The position numbers and the translations under genes were made by a program. The notes under the pieces were generated by a model. The model made no database searches, was not told where the DNA came from, and saw nothing but the letters and a program-made list of their open reading frames with translations. Shown here in pieces: positions 1 to 8,457 of a stretch of 64,000 nt of DNA (positions within the stretch are counted from its first letter, which is position 1; every line of letters starts with the position of its first letter). The stretch is from Pedobacter psychrophilus. GTDB lineage: Bacteria > Bacteroidota > Bacteroidia > Sphingobacteriales > Sphingobacteriaceae. Location of the stretch: positions 1-64,000 of the forward strand of contig NZ_LWHJ01000032.1 in the NCBI RefSeq assembly GCF_001652725.1. Direction: 5' to 3'.

Positions 1-432
1 TATATCTTCTTCAACCAATTGTATACCTACTTCTGTGGTATTGCTGATAATGATTTCTAAAGAATCTGAAGCAGCGAAATCTAAGATCTCGTTCCATTGT
101 TTATTTGCTGTTAAAACCCTGCTTATCGCTGATGAAACTATATTTTGCTCAATGGTGTTGCCGTTTTCTATCCCTTTAATACAAATGGTGTACAGGTTAT
201 CCTGATGATCAAACTCATCGGTACTGCCATGATCAGTAGATTTTACCACCACGATTCGCCCATTAAATATGCCTTGTCTGTTTGCCTTATCGATAAAATA
301 ATCTGGTAAACCACGAAGTAAAACCCCCGTACCAAATTGTAATACTTTTTCGGGCAAATCAAACAGACTTCGTTGTGGCTTTATCAAGCTTTCAGATGAA
401 ACCAGGCTTAAGTTTTTCTTATTTAAAATCAT
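1..432 (-). CDS. uxaB: Tagaturonate reductase (altronate oxidoreductase), 5' part, cut by window edge
   Basis: The frame reads from an ATG at 432 to the left edge without a stop, giving 144 N-terminal residues. The N-terminal motif VLQFGTGVLLRGLPDYFID, followed by NRQGIFNGRIVVVKST, is typical of the NAD-binding half of UxaB-type mannitol-dehydrogenase-family enzymes. These reduce tagaturonate to altronate in cytoplasmic galacturonate catabolism. No signal peptide is seen, as expected for a cytoplasmic enzyme. The start lies 4 bases after the stop of the GH105 gene, so the two are very probably co-transcribed and perhaps translationally coupled. This links extracellular pectin breakdown to hexuronate use. 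The C-terminal catalytic domain lies outside the window. A different polyol or hexuronate dehydrogenase of the same family is possible, but context favours UxaB. Confidence 0.85.
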   Translation of the reverse strand, partial: MILNKKNLSLVSSESLIKPQRSLFDLPEKVLQFGTGVLLRGLPDYFIDKANRQGIFNGRIVVVKSTDHGSTDEFDHQDNLYTICIKGIENGNTIEQNIVSSAISRVLTANKQWNEILDFAASDSLEIIISNTTEVGIQLVEEDI

Positions 433-436
433 GGTC

Positions 437-2389
437 TTATTTATTTGGTACTTGCTTTAAAAGCCAATACATTAATTCTTTAGCTGCTGTTAGATTCTGG
501 AAAGTATTAGGTAATTTTCTCCCATCTGTGTATTCATTATATAACCAAGGATCGCCAACGGCAAAAACTGTCCCTTTCCCCAATTTGGCTGATGCCATAA
601 TAACATCGCCTTTATTTTGAACTACTGCTCTCGCCGGAGTTGTTAAATCAAGCGTACTAATTTCTTTCAAATAAGTTTGTGGACCTGATGGAAAAACGGC
701 GTTTCCTTCGGAAATTTTTATCATTCCCATATCAAATTGAGAGCCTGTAACCGGATTTTTCAATTCGTATTTAAACTGCATTCCAAATTGCCTAGCTAAA
801 TCATTAAAATGTGGAAGTTCGCAATTGCTCGAGTCGTTAGCCATAAGTAATAAAACACCACCCTCTTTTACCCATTCAAAAATATTTTGAATATAAGGTG
901 CCATCATATAATGAGGAAATTCTGTTTCCTTTTTACTGTCTGGATCAACAATAATATAAACCGATGAGTTGGCTAAGTTGGAAGCCGTTGGCCCCTCCTT
1001 TAAAGTCTCTGTTTTTGCACCCATATTACGGATGCTTTCTCCTAAAATCCCAAACCCATTATTATCCCATTCGTTCCATACATAATGAAAACTTTCTGGC
1101 TTACCGATAATATCTTTTCTGGTTTCGTTATTGAAATAGTTATCTAACAAAACAGTTTTATTTTTACCGATTTGTTGAATATTTCTCAACTCCATTTCAT
1201 TACTTGCTAATAAAAAAGCACCCACACCTTTTGGGTCATCTTGTACTACTTTTTCACTCAAATAATATTCATAGCTTCCATCCCGATAAGGTTTGCCGCC
1301 TAAACCTGCAACGCTTACCGTTCCGTTTAAATGGAGCAAACCTTGCGCATCTCTTGCCAAAAACTCTTTTTGAATTCCTTTATATCCTTTTTCTGCAACG
1401 GCTTCATAATTATTTGACAAATAACCTAGTCTAACACCTTTTGCTAAAGCATAAACAAACATGTTAGCAGCAGATGCCTCTAAGTAATTTCCTTTTCCGT
1501 TTGGTTGGTCTAAAACTTCGTACCATAAACCAGATTTTTTATCTTGAACGTTAGCTGTAGCAGCTGCAAAGCGATTTAAAACGTCGATTAGTTCTTGTCT
1601 TTTAGGATGATCTGTCGGGAAATTTTCCAAAACATCTACTAAAGCCATTCCATACCAACCCATTGCTCTTCCCCAAAAGTTTGGCGAATTTCCGGTTGTT
1701 TTATCTGCCCAAGCTTGTTCTTTAGATTCATCCCAACCATGATAAAGTAAACCTGATTTAGGGTCTCTAGCATGCTTTTCCATGTAAATAAACTGGTTTG
1801 CTATATCATCAAAGGCTTCATTTTGATGGAAATTTTTGGCATATTCTGTATAAAAAGGTTCGCCCATGTACAAACCATCCAACCACATTTGGTAAGGGTA
1901 CACTTTTTTATGCCAAAAGCCACCTTCTTTGGTTCGTGGTTGCCCTTCCAATTGTTTTCTTAAATAAGATGCTGCTTTATAATATTTATCTTTTCCAGTA
2001 ACTTGGTATAAAAGCAATAGAGAACGACCATTTTTTATATTATCGATATTATAATCAGTTAATTTATAGCGATCAATAGTTCCATCGTTTTTAACAAAAA
2101 AGTCCATGCTTTTTTGAATGTAGGAGAAATACTTCCCCTCGCCTGTACGCTTCCAAATATTTGCGATTCCCTCTAAAACCACACCTTGGTCATAAGCCCA
2201 TTTTACCGGTTTTCCTTCTTCCATTAAAAGAGAATCGGCCCAGATAGTCATCACAGTTTTAGCCATATCTTCAGAAAGAGAAAGCTTAGCAATTTGATTT
2301 ATAATTCCCTTTTTAGACGCACATGATGAAACGATTATCATCATCGTGAAAACAGAAAAGAAAAAATATTTTTTAAATAATGGCTTCAT
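437..2389 (-). CDS. GH105 unsaturated rhamnogalacturonyl hydrolase lipoprotein with extra C-terminal domain
   Basis: The 650-residue product has a lipobox (VSSC, Cys23), so it is probably membrane-anchored. Residues about 40-405 form a GH88/GH105 alpha6/alpha6 barrel, with the segment MWLDGLYMGEPFY (Asp171 the likely catalytic acid) and FWGRAMGWYGMAL near 238-250. Such enzymes hydrate the unsaturated uronic acid that lyases leave at the non-reducing end of rhamnogalacturonan or polygalacturonate oligomers. Residues about 412-650 form a second domain (KTVLLDNYFNNE, EWVKEGGVLLLMAND, GKGTVFAVGDPWLYNEY). It resembles DUF4350/glutamine-amidotransferase-like folds, as far as can be judged by eye, and is not needed for GH105 activity in shorter family members. 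The gene directly abuts the upstream GH28 stop and precedes uxaB by 4 bases. Confidence 0.88.
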   Translation of the reverse strand: MKPLFKKYFFFSVFTMMIIVSSCASKKGIINQIAKLSLSEDMAKTVMTIWADSLLMEEGKPVKWAYDQGVVLEGIANIWKRTGEGKYFSYIQKSMDFFVKNDGTIDRYKLTDYNIDNIKNGRSLLLLYQVTGKDKYYKAASYLRKQLEGQPRTKEGGFWHKKVYPYQMWLDGLYMGEPFYTEYAKNFHQNEAFDDIANQFIYMEKHARDPKSGLLYHGWDESKEQAWADKTTGNSPNFWGRAMGWYGMALVDVLENFPTDHPKRQELIDVLNRFAAATANVQDKKSGLWYEVLDQPNGKGNYLEASAANMFVYALAKGVRLGYLSNNYEAVAEKGYKGIQKEFLARDAQGLLHLNGTVSVAGLGGKPYRDGSYEYYLSEKVVQDDPKGVGAFLLASNEMELRNIQQIGKNKTVLLDNYFNNETRKDIIGKPESFHYVWNEWDNNGFGILGESIRNMGAKTETLKEGPTASNLANSSVYIIVDPDSKKETEFPHYMMAPYIQNIFEWVKEGGVLLLMANDSSNCELPHFNDLARQFGMQFKYELKNPVTGSQFDMGMIKISEGNAVFPSGPQTYLKEISTLDLTTPARAVVQNKGDVIMASAKLGKGTVFAVGDPWLYNEYTDGRKLPNTFQNLTAAKELMYWLLKQVPNK

Positions 2390-4105
2390 TTATTTAATTG
2401 TTAATGCCTTTGAAGATGCTCCAGCAGAGTAAGTGATTTTATCTTTAGATGAGGAAATAGAAGAGTTTGAAAGCTGAACTCCTGATGTTTTATCTCCAGA
2501 AATATTCATCAATGGTTTTATATCAGTAAAAGATTTTAACCCATCAAAACTGATGTTTTTACTATTGTTGATACTAATTAATGGATTAGATTTAGCGATT
2601 AATAGGTTCAAATTTTTGATGGTGATATTGCTTGCTTCGGTCAATTCCACACCTTCATTAGCTTGTATGGTAAGGTTCTCCAAATAAATATTATCAATAT
2701 TCATTTCTGGCAAACCTCTTATAAAGATAGCTTTAGACGCTCCATCACAAGAAATATTCCTAATATGAAAATCTTTAAATTGTGGAGTTTCTTCTGTTAC
2801 CGGGATCAATTGAACTTTTGGTGCCTCTCTGATTTCTCCAGCTAATGGAACTGGATCCTTTGCGGCATAATACATATCAAAAAGTATGGCTTCGCCGGCT
2901 ATATCTTTCATGTTGATATCTGATATATAAATTTTTTCTACTACACCTCCACGTCCCCTTGTGGTTTTAAAACGCAAGCCTATATCAGTACCAATAAATG
3001 AGTTATTATAAACAAATAGGTTTCTTGCTCCTCCAGACATTTCACTACCAATTACAAAACCACCGTGAGCGTGATAAACAACATTGTTGCGGGCTATTAA
3101 ATTTTCGGTTGGCATTCCACGTTTTCTACCGTCGGCATCTCTTCCAGATTTGATGCAAATACCATCATCGCCAACATCAAACGTAGAGTTTTCAATCATT
3201 ACGTTTTTACAAGATTCTACATCAACACCATCACCATTTTGAGCGTAAAAAGGGTTTTTTGCGTAAACTCCCCTAAGTGTTAAATCTTCACACATTAACG
3301 GGTGTAAACACCAAGCTGGCGAATTTTGGAAGGTAACATCTTCTAATAAAACTTTTTTACATCTGGTTAAAACCAATAAGTTGGGCCTAAAAAAATCTTT
3401 CATATCTGCATAATCGGCCAAACTTTTGCCAGCAACTAAAACACTTGAATTTTCTGTTTTATCACCTTTTAAATAACTTGCAGATGGATACCATGTCTTA
3501 TTATCTTCGCCAACCAAACCACCAGATTTTAAAAGGTTTTTCCATTGAGATTCTGTTAGTTTATCTTTTTTAACAGATCGCCAAACATCTCCGTTTCCGT
3601 CAATTATTCCTTTTCCTGTGATAGCTATGTTTTCTAAATCTGAACCAGAGATTGGAGATTCATTTCTAACCGAAGGTTTACCTTCCCAATTTCCCTCAAT
3701 TAATTTGTATTGGCTTTTATCTTTTGTGAATTGTAGTATAGCATCTCTTTTAATGTGCAAATTCACATTGCTTTTCATGTAAATAGGGCCAGTTAACCAA
3801 ATCCCTCCTGGTACTGAAACTACACCACCACCATTATTACTACATTTTGAAATTGCATCATTAATGATTTTTGTGTTTAAGAAAATACCATCCCCTTTGG
3901 CACCAGATTTACTAATATCAAAAGTATCCTTCTTAAAAACAGGTGTTTTGATAATGGGCATTTTAACCTTAAAGTAGTTGATAAACTCTAAAGAATCTGT
4001 AATGCCTGATGAATTAGCTATTAATTTGGAACTAGTGTTTGCGCTGCATGATATTAAGATGGTTTGTGATAATAATCCTAAAAGGATGATTTTAAAATTT
4101 CTCAT
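2390..4105 (-). CDS. GH28 polygalacturonase-family lipoprotein
   Basis: The protein is 571 residues from the ATG at 4105. An in-frame ATG at 4138 would add 11 residues before the signal sequence, so the inner start is preferred. MRNFKIILLGLLSQTILISC gives a lipobox Cys20. The right-handed beta-helix carries the GH28 signatures in order: NGDGVD (about 290-295, replacing the common NTD), GDD (312-314), HGG with VIGSEMSGG (347-358), and RFK (378-380, replacing RIK). These hold the catalytic aspartates and substrate-binding Arg/Lys. The family hydrolyses galacturonan or related pectin backbones, and this NGDG form is common in exo-acting Bacteroidota members (inference). The stop codon touches the GH105 start, so this is the first gene of a GH28-GH105-uxaB operon. 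Confidence 0.88.
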   Translation of the reverse strand: MRNFKIILLGLLSQTILISCSANTSSKLIANSSGITDSLEFINYFKVKMPIIKTPVFKKDTFDISKSGAKGDGIFLNTKIINDAISKCSNNGGGVVSVPGGIWLTGPIYMKSNVNLHIKRDAILQFTKDKSQYKLIEGNWEGKPSVRNESPISGSDLENIAITGKGIIDGNGDVWRSVKKDKLTESQWKNLLKSGGLVGEDNKTWYPSASYLKGDKTENSSVLVAGKSLADYADMKDFFRPNLLVLTRCKKVLLEDVTFQNSPAWCLHPLMCEDLTLRGVYAKNPFYAQNGDGVDVESCKNVMIENSTFDVGDDGICIKSGRDADGRKRGMPTENLIARNNVVYHAHGGFVIGSEMSGGARNLFVYNNSFIGTDIGLRFKTTRGRGGVVEKIYISDINMKDIAGEAILFDMYYAAKDPVPLAGEIREAPKVQLIPVTEETPQFKDFHIRNISCDGASKAIFIRGLPEMNIDNIYLENLTIQANEGVELTEASNITIKNLNLLIAKSNPLISINNSKNISFDGLKSFTDIKPLMNISGDKTSGVQLSNSSISSSKDKITYSAGASSKALTIK

Positions 4106-4307
4106 TCGTTTATTTCTTAATATTAAATTATTCAACATTAGTAACCTTGCTAAAAAAAGATTTCTAAGTCGGATAAGTAAAAATGTAAATTTCTAAATGT
4201 AATCTTGGTTTATAAAAAACGGCATTTATTGGCTGTAGAAAACATTGTTTCTAAACAATTTTAAGGATTTTAAGCGTGGTATTTAGCCATTATGAGCTAT
4301 TTATTTG

Positions 4308-4333
4308 TGCAATCGTTACCGGCAAGGATTGCA
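4308..4333. promoter_or_regulatory. LacI-type operator candidate 1 (best palindrome)
   Basis: A 26-bp inverted repeat with half-sites TGCAATCGTTACC and GGCAAGGATTGCA, matching at 11 of 13 paired positions around a central CCGG. It lies about 200 bp upstream of the GH28 start, between the esterase stop and the GH28 gene. Its left half is shared with sites at 10144, 19590 and 30362. The symmetry and central CG are typical of LacI-family operators, and a LacI-family gene starts at 30485. Which protein binds it is inference. Confidence 0.7.
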
Positions 4334-4387
4334 TAAAAATATAAGATAAAAAAGATGTTCAAAAACTTAGGTTTCTCCTCCTTAATC

Positions 4388-5335
4388 CTATTTAAAGATT
4401 TTATTTAAGAAAGCCAATGCAAAATTATTAGTCTCATTAAACCATGGATGAAACAACCAAAAGGGGTGAGGAGTATTAGGAATTTCATGTACTTTTGAAT
4501 AAATATTATACTCGTCAAGTTTTTTAATCATGTCATCTCTACCAGCATGAAACCTGGGATTTGAACTATTAATAAATAAAATTGGAGGCGAATAGTTGGT
4601 TACATTATTTAACGCCGAAGCATCATCCCAAACTGTTGGTCTTTCCACATAAGTGCCGCCCAACCATTCTGATGCTACCTGACCTTCTGAAGATTCTGGA
4701 TGATGAAAAGACAAAACTCCATCAATATCAATAATTGCTTGCACATCATCAGAAATAAAAAGATTTTTACCACTTTGATATTTTTTTACTCCGCCAGTTG
4801 TGCCTACTAATGCAGCCAATTGTCCACCAGCCGAACGACCTAAAACTGCAATGTGATAAGGATCAATATTGTATTCTTTAGTGTGAGATCTGATCCATCT
4901 GATGGCTTCTTTAACATCTAAAACTGCTGCTGGATATTTTGCTTCGGGAGATAAACGATATTCTACTGAAACCGCCACATAACCTTTTTCAGCAAAAAAA
5001 CGAGCTTGTGGATTACACATACTTTTATCTCCTGATTTCCATCCACCACCAAATAAAAGAATCACAACAGGATAACCTCCTTTTTTTTCTTTTTTAGGAT
5101 AAGTAATATCCAGATTAAGTTTCCGATAACCCAAATCTTTAAAAGGGATATCTAGCTTTTCTAAACTGGTTTTTGATAAAGGTAATTTGGCGATTTGTAT
5201 CTTTGGAAAGTTTTTTCTTTCTTTTATAAAAGCACTATAAGTTGTAAAACTTGTATCTCTCAAAAATTTTTCTTGCGCCAATAGTGATAAGCATAGAAAA
5301 AGAGTCGATAAAAATATACTTAAAAATTTCTTCAT
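4388..5335 (-). CDS. Secreted alpha/beta-hydrolase esterase (probable pectin/xylan-type acetyl or feruloyl esterase)
   Basis: The 315-residue protein has an N-terminal signal peptide ending near LLAQ (about residue 21). An esterase/lipase fold (Abhydrolase_3, CE10-like) follows. The oxyanion segment ILLFGGGWKSGD lies near 93-103, the nucleophile motif GRSAGG places the serine at 168, a late HAGRDDM segment offers the acid (267-268), and NTPHPFW offers His290. Related proteins de-esterify plant polysaccharides or short acyl esters. The natural substrate cannot be read from sequence, but its place directly after two pectinesterases suggests removal of acetyl or other ester groups from pectin. 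It is the last gene of the GH43-PL9-CE8-CE8 operon, 38 bp after the preceding gene. Confidence 0.75.
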   Translation of the reverse strand: MKKFLSIFLSTLFLCLSLLAQEKFLRDTSFTTYSAFIKERKNFPKIQIAKLPLSKTSLEKLDIPFKDLGYRKLNLDITYPKKEKKGGYPVVILLFGGGWKSGDKSMCNPQARFFAEKGYVAVSVEYRLSPEAKYPAAVLDVKEAIRWIRSHTKEYNIDPYHIAVLGRSAGGQLAALVGTTGGVKKYQSGKNLFISDDVQAIIDIDGVLSFHHPESSEGQVASEWLGGTYVERPTVWDDASALNNVTNYSPPILFINSSNPRFHAGRDDMIKKLDEYNIYSKVHEIPNTPHPFWLFHPWFNETNNFALAFLNKIFK

Positions 5336-5373
5336 TAATATTAGTTTAATTGTCTTCCGTTAACCAAATAAAC

Positions 5374-6318
5374 CTATTCAGGTTTCCAGCCCCGTAAAAC
5401 ATTTTCCAATGTGTATTCTTTGGCTTCCGCCAATGTTAATTGACGAGACCATGAAACTCTAGTTTTTGGGTTGGCGCCTGATCCATAATTTTCGTATTCA
5501 GAAAATCTGGATAAAGCATAGGTATCTAATTGGTTCCATACTGACCAACCTTCAGCTTTGAGTTGCTCGGGTAGATAACAATGTAAAAAAGCCACATTTG
5601 CATACGGTCTCCACGGCCTGCCTAATGAAACTTTATTTAAAGAGGTATCCGCTGTAATCACGCAATTATTAAAAACATAACCAAAAGGATGCTCTTTTGG
5701 CGTGGAGGCGGCAGTAATATGAGAGTTCTTTTTGCTATGGATGTGACAGTTTTGAAACCAAGCTGTAGCCGCACCGAAAATAAAATCTGTAGTGCCTTCT
5801 ATATAACAATCCTCGTAGTATTGTCGGCTTTTCTCTGAATTTAAAAATAGGATATCCTGATTGCCAACTATCCTGCAATTCTTAAAAACAGCTTTATCTC
5901 CCCGAACTTCTAAAGCAACCGCTTGTCCGGCTGTAAAGCCTGCATCGTTTTGAAAAGTGATGTTACTAGCTTTAAAATCATTAGCTGCAATTAAAAAACT
6001 ATAAGAAGAGCGTGTGTTAATAGGGTTTCCATTTTCATCTACCTTTCCGGGATGATCATCAAAGGTTAAAATCGTTTTAAACTGATCTTCACCAATTAAA
6101 ATTACGTTGTTTTGGGTTGAATCTAAATGTAATTTTTCTTTGTAAATCCCATTTTTGACATAGATAATTATATTTTTTTTATTGTTTAACGGCACTTTAT
6201 TTAAGGCTTCTTGAACAGTTTTAAAATCACCATTACCAGCTTTAGAAACCACAAATTTGGTTTGTGAAAAAACCGAAAAACTGATTCCGGCAAGGAATAG
6301 AACAATAAAATTTCTCAT
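5374..6318 (-). CDS. Pectinesterase (CE8), first tandem copy
   Basis: A 314-residue secreted pectin methylesterase. The start at 6318 overlaps the upstream stop as ATGA and begins a clean signal peptide (MRNFIVLFLAGISFSVFSQ). An ATG at 6342 would add 8 residues inside the upstream gene. CE8 signatures are complete: NGIYKEK, GQAVALEV (Gln132), GNQDILF (Asp155), TTDFIFGAA (Asp178) and SLGRPWRPY (Arg234, Trp236). These give the two catalytic aspartates, the oxyanion Gln and the substrate-binding Arg/Trp. The enzyme removes methyl groups from homogalacturonan so that pectate lyases can act. It is paralogous to the adjacent upstream gene and to the N-terminal domain of the protein at 10227-14588. 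Confidence 0.93.
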   Translation of the reverse strand: MRNFIVLFLAGISFSVFSQTKFVVSKAGNGDFKTVQEALNKVPLNNKKNIIIYVKNGIYKEKLHLDSTQNNVILIGEDQFKTILTFDDHPGKVDENGNPINTRSSYSFLIAANDFKASNITFQNDAGFTAGQAVALEVRGDKAVFKNCRIVGNQDILFLNSEKSRQYYEDCYIEGTTDFIFGAATAWFQNCHIHSKKNSHITAASTPKEHPFGYVFNNCVITADTSLNKVSLGRPWRPYANVAFLHCYLPEQLKAEGWSVWNQLDTYALSRFSEYENYGSGANPKTRVSWSRQLTLAEAKEYTLENVLRGWKPE

Positions 6319-7298
6319 TGTTTTAAAGGATTCCAATCGCAAAAAATATTTTTTAAAGTGTATTTTTTGGCTTCCGCCGATTTAAGATGATGAGACCAAA
6401 AGGCTCTTTTTGAAGTATTTGAGCCTTCGCCTAAATTTTGATACTCAGCATAAAAAGTTATTTTTTCTTTATCAGGAAACATGTCATCGCCTTTCCATGG
6501 ATCCCAACCTATGGGCAAAATATGGGTTCCTAAATTCGATTTTATAAAAACTGTTTTGGCATACGGTCGCCAAGGCCTTCCCAAATAAACCTGATTAACG
6601 CCAGCAGCAGCAACAAGCTCACAGTTTAAAAAAACAAAACCAAATTTTTGTAGTGGAGTTGTTGATGCCGCAGTGACATAAGAATTTTGCAAACTTTTTA
6701 TGGTACAGTTTTCAAAAACTACGGTTGCTTCACCAAAAATAAAATCGGTAGTTCCTTCTATATAACAATCTTTAAAATAGTTACGTCCATCTTTTGCGAT
6801 GTATAACGTATCTTGATTGCCTAATATGTTGCAATTTTTTATGACTACTCTATCCGCTTCAACCATTAAAGCAACCGCCTGACCAACTCTGCCCGCAGTA
6901 TTTTGAATGGTTAAATTCTCTGCACTACAATCTATCGCCTCAATTAAAACTGTATAAGAAGTATAGGTACTGAACTTAGAATTTCCCGTAAAATCTCCAC
7001 CAGGAAAATCTTTACCAGAATAATCATCATTGGTAATGATGGTTTTTTCTTTGCTTTCGCCGATTAAGGCAATGTTTTTTTTCCAGGATGGGATCACTAG
7101 TTTTTCATGATAAACGCCGTTTTTTATAAAAATAGTTACCTTTTGTTGGGAGTGATCACGAACTTTATTTATTGCTTCTTGTATGGTTTTAAAATCTCCA
7201 GATCCATCTTTTGCAACCGTAAATTTGAATATTTGAGTTTGAGCTTGTAAACCCAGCATCAGCGTAAGCAAAAAAACAAGAAGGCTTAATTTTTTCAT
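6315..7298 (-). CDS. Pectinesterase (CE8), second tandem copy
   Basis: A 327-residue secreted CE8 enzyme with a signal peptide (MKKLSLLVFLLTLMLGLQAQ). Catalytic and binding motifs are intact: GQAVALMV (Gln140), GNQDTLY (Asp163), TTDFIFGEA (Asp185) and YLGRPWRPY (Arg241, Trp243). It carries a longer loop than its neighbour near residues 94-112 (SGKDFPGGDFTGNSKFS), between strands that line the substrate groove, so the two copies may differ in methylation pattern or oligomer length preference (inference). The stop overlaps the next start by four bases (ATGA), implying translational coupling. The PL9 gene ends 9 bp before its start. Confidence 0.93.
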   Translation of the reverse strand: MKKLSLLVFLLTLMLGLQAQTQIFKFTVAKDGSGDFKTIQEAINKVRDHSQQKVTIFIKNGVYHEKLVIPSWKKNIALIGESKEKTIITNDDYSGKDFPGGDFTGNSKFSTYTSYTVLIEAIDCSAENLTIQNTAGRVGQAVALMVEADRVVIKNCNILGNQDTLYIAKDGRNYFKDCYIEGTTDFIFGEATVVFENCTIKSLQNSYVTAASTTPLQKFGFVFLNCELVAAAGVNQVYLGRPWRPYAKTVFIKSNLGTHILPIGWDPWKGDDMFPDKEKITFYAEYQNLGEGSNTSKRAFWSHHLKSAEAKKYTLKNIFCDWNPLKQ

Positions 7299-7307
7299 GC
7301 GAGTTAT

Positions 7308-8447
7308 TTAGTTTTTTGGGACATTAATGTCGGGCAAACTACCATCCACTTTGCGAGGTTTAGAAAGTGTTTTTAAATCCAGATCTAAAAACTCGCTCAT
7401 CTTAAACTCTTTATCCAATTGCCAACTATTATGTTGAATTACGCTTTGATCTGCATCTAAATTACCAAGCGGACCATAAACCACACAATTTTTTACTACC
7501 AATTTTGATACTTGATTTTTACTCCCAAAGCTTAAATTTTTACCTTTATTAAAAAATGAAACACAGCTTAACAAAGCCACTGCGCCACGGTTACTATTAT
7601 GATCAAAGCCACTTTTGGTGTTTCCTGTAGAAATACAATTGATGTAAGTCGCATTGTGTTTCAATAATTTATCATCACTTCCACCTGTTTTAAATCCGTT
7701 TCCATCACCACCACTTAACTTTCCGTCTTTTAACATCCCGTTATTAAATGCCCAACAATCTTCATAAATTGTAGTGATATCATCTGTTTTTTTAAGGTAA
7801 CCATCCCAACCATCATCCAAATTTTGCCATGCCCGGCAACCTTTAAATTTATTGCCAGAACCCACATCAATTTTACAAGCGAAGCCGTCTGCATTTTCAA
7901 TTTTAGAATCGGCATTAAAATAAGAATCACAATTTAAAATAAGGTTATTTGCTGCTCCTGCAACCAATTGCAAACCTGTATCAGAACATTCTGAAAAAGA
8001 GCAAAACTCGATGGTATTATCGTGACCGCCAGTAATTAGAATACCGTTATCGCCTGCTTTAAAAATATCAATCCCTTTAATATGCCAATTACTACTCCTT
8101 AAAATAATGCCTTGGTTTGAATCTCCTTCGCTTAATGCAGAAAAATCAAATTTTGGACGTTTTGAATCTGCTGGGTTTGCTATTAAAGTTATTTTCGCGT
8201 CTTCTGTTCCGTCTGTTTTAATATCAATTCTTTGAGAGAATTTATAATCTCCGCCCTTCACTAAAATTTCATCTCCAGGTTTTGCATTTTTTATGGCTTC
8301 TAAAACTTCTTCTGGATTACTTACCATAATTTGATTTCCATTATTTCTATCTGCGAAAGCAAATGAGCAAAAACACACAAAAATCAACATCATCAAACTC
8401 TTTAATAAAAAGCTAGAATTATTCTTCTTTACATTAAACTTCATCAT
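7308..8447 (-). CDS. Pectate lyase, PL9 family
   Basis: The 379-residue protein has a signal sequence (residues about 15-32). The beta-helix carries the PL9 hallmark NADGFACKIDVGSGNKFKG followed by CRAWQNLDDGWDGY. Asp187, Asp211, Asp212 and Asp215 have exactly the spacing (0, +24, +25, +28) of the calcium-binding aspartates of Dickeya Pel9A. Lys253 in GDGNGFKTGG is the likely catalytic base. Family members cleave polygalacturonate by beta-elimination, and some act on rhamnogalacturonan. A parallel stack of Asn/Asp turns (NNTIEF, NNLILN type) fits the fold. The gene lies 10 bp after the GH43 stop and 9 bp before the pectinesterase start, so it is mid-operon. Confidence 0.88.
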   Translation of the reverse strand: MMKFNVKKNNSSFLLKSLMMLIFVCFCSFAFADRNNGNQIMVSNPEEVLEAIKNAKPGDEILVKGGDYKFSQRIDIKTDGTEDAKITLIANPADSKRPKFDFSALSEGDSNQGIILRSSNWHIKGIDIFKAGDNGILITGGHDNTIEFCSFSECSDTGLQLVAGAANNLILNCDSYFNADSKIENADGFACKIDVGSGNKFKGCRAWQNLDDGWDGYLKKTDDITTIYEDCWAFNNGMLKDGKLSGGDGNGFKTGGSDDKLLKHNATYINCISTGNTKSGFDHNSNRGAVALLSCVSFFNKGKNLSFGSKNQVSKLVVKNCVVYGPLGNLDADQSVIQHNSWQLDKEFKMSEFLDLDLKTLSKPRKVDGSLPDINVPKN

Positions 8448-8457
8448 ATTTTAATTG

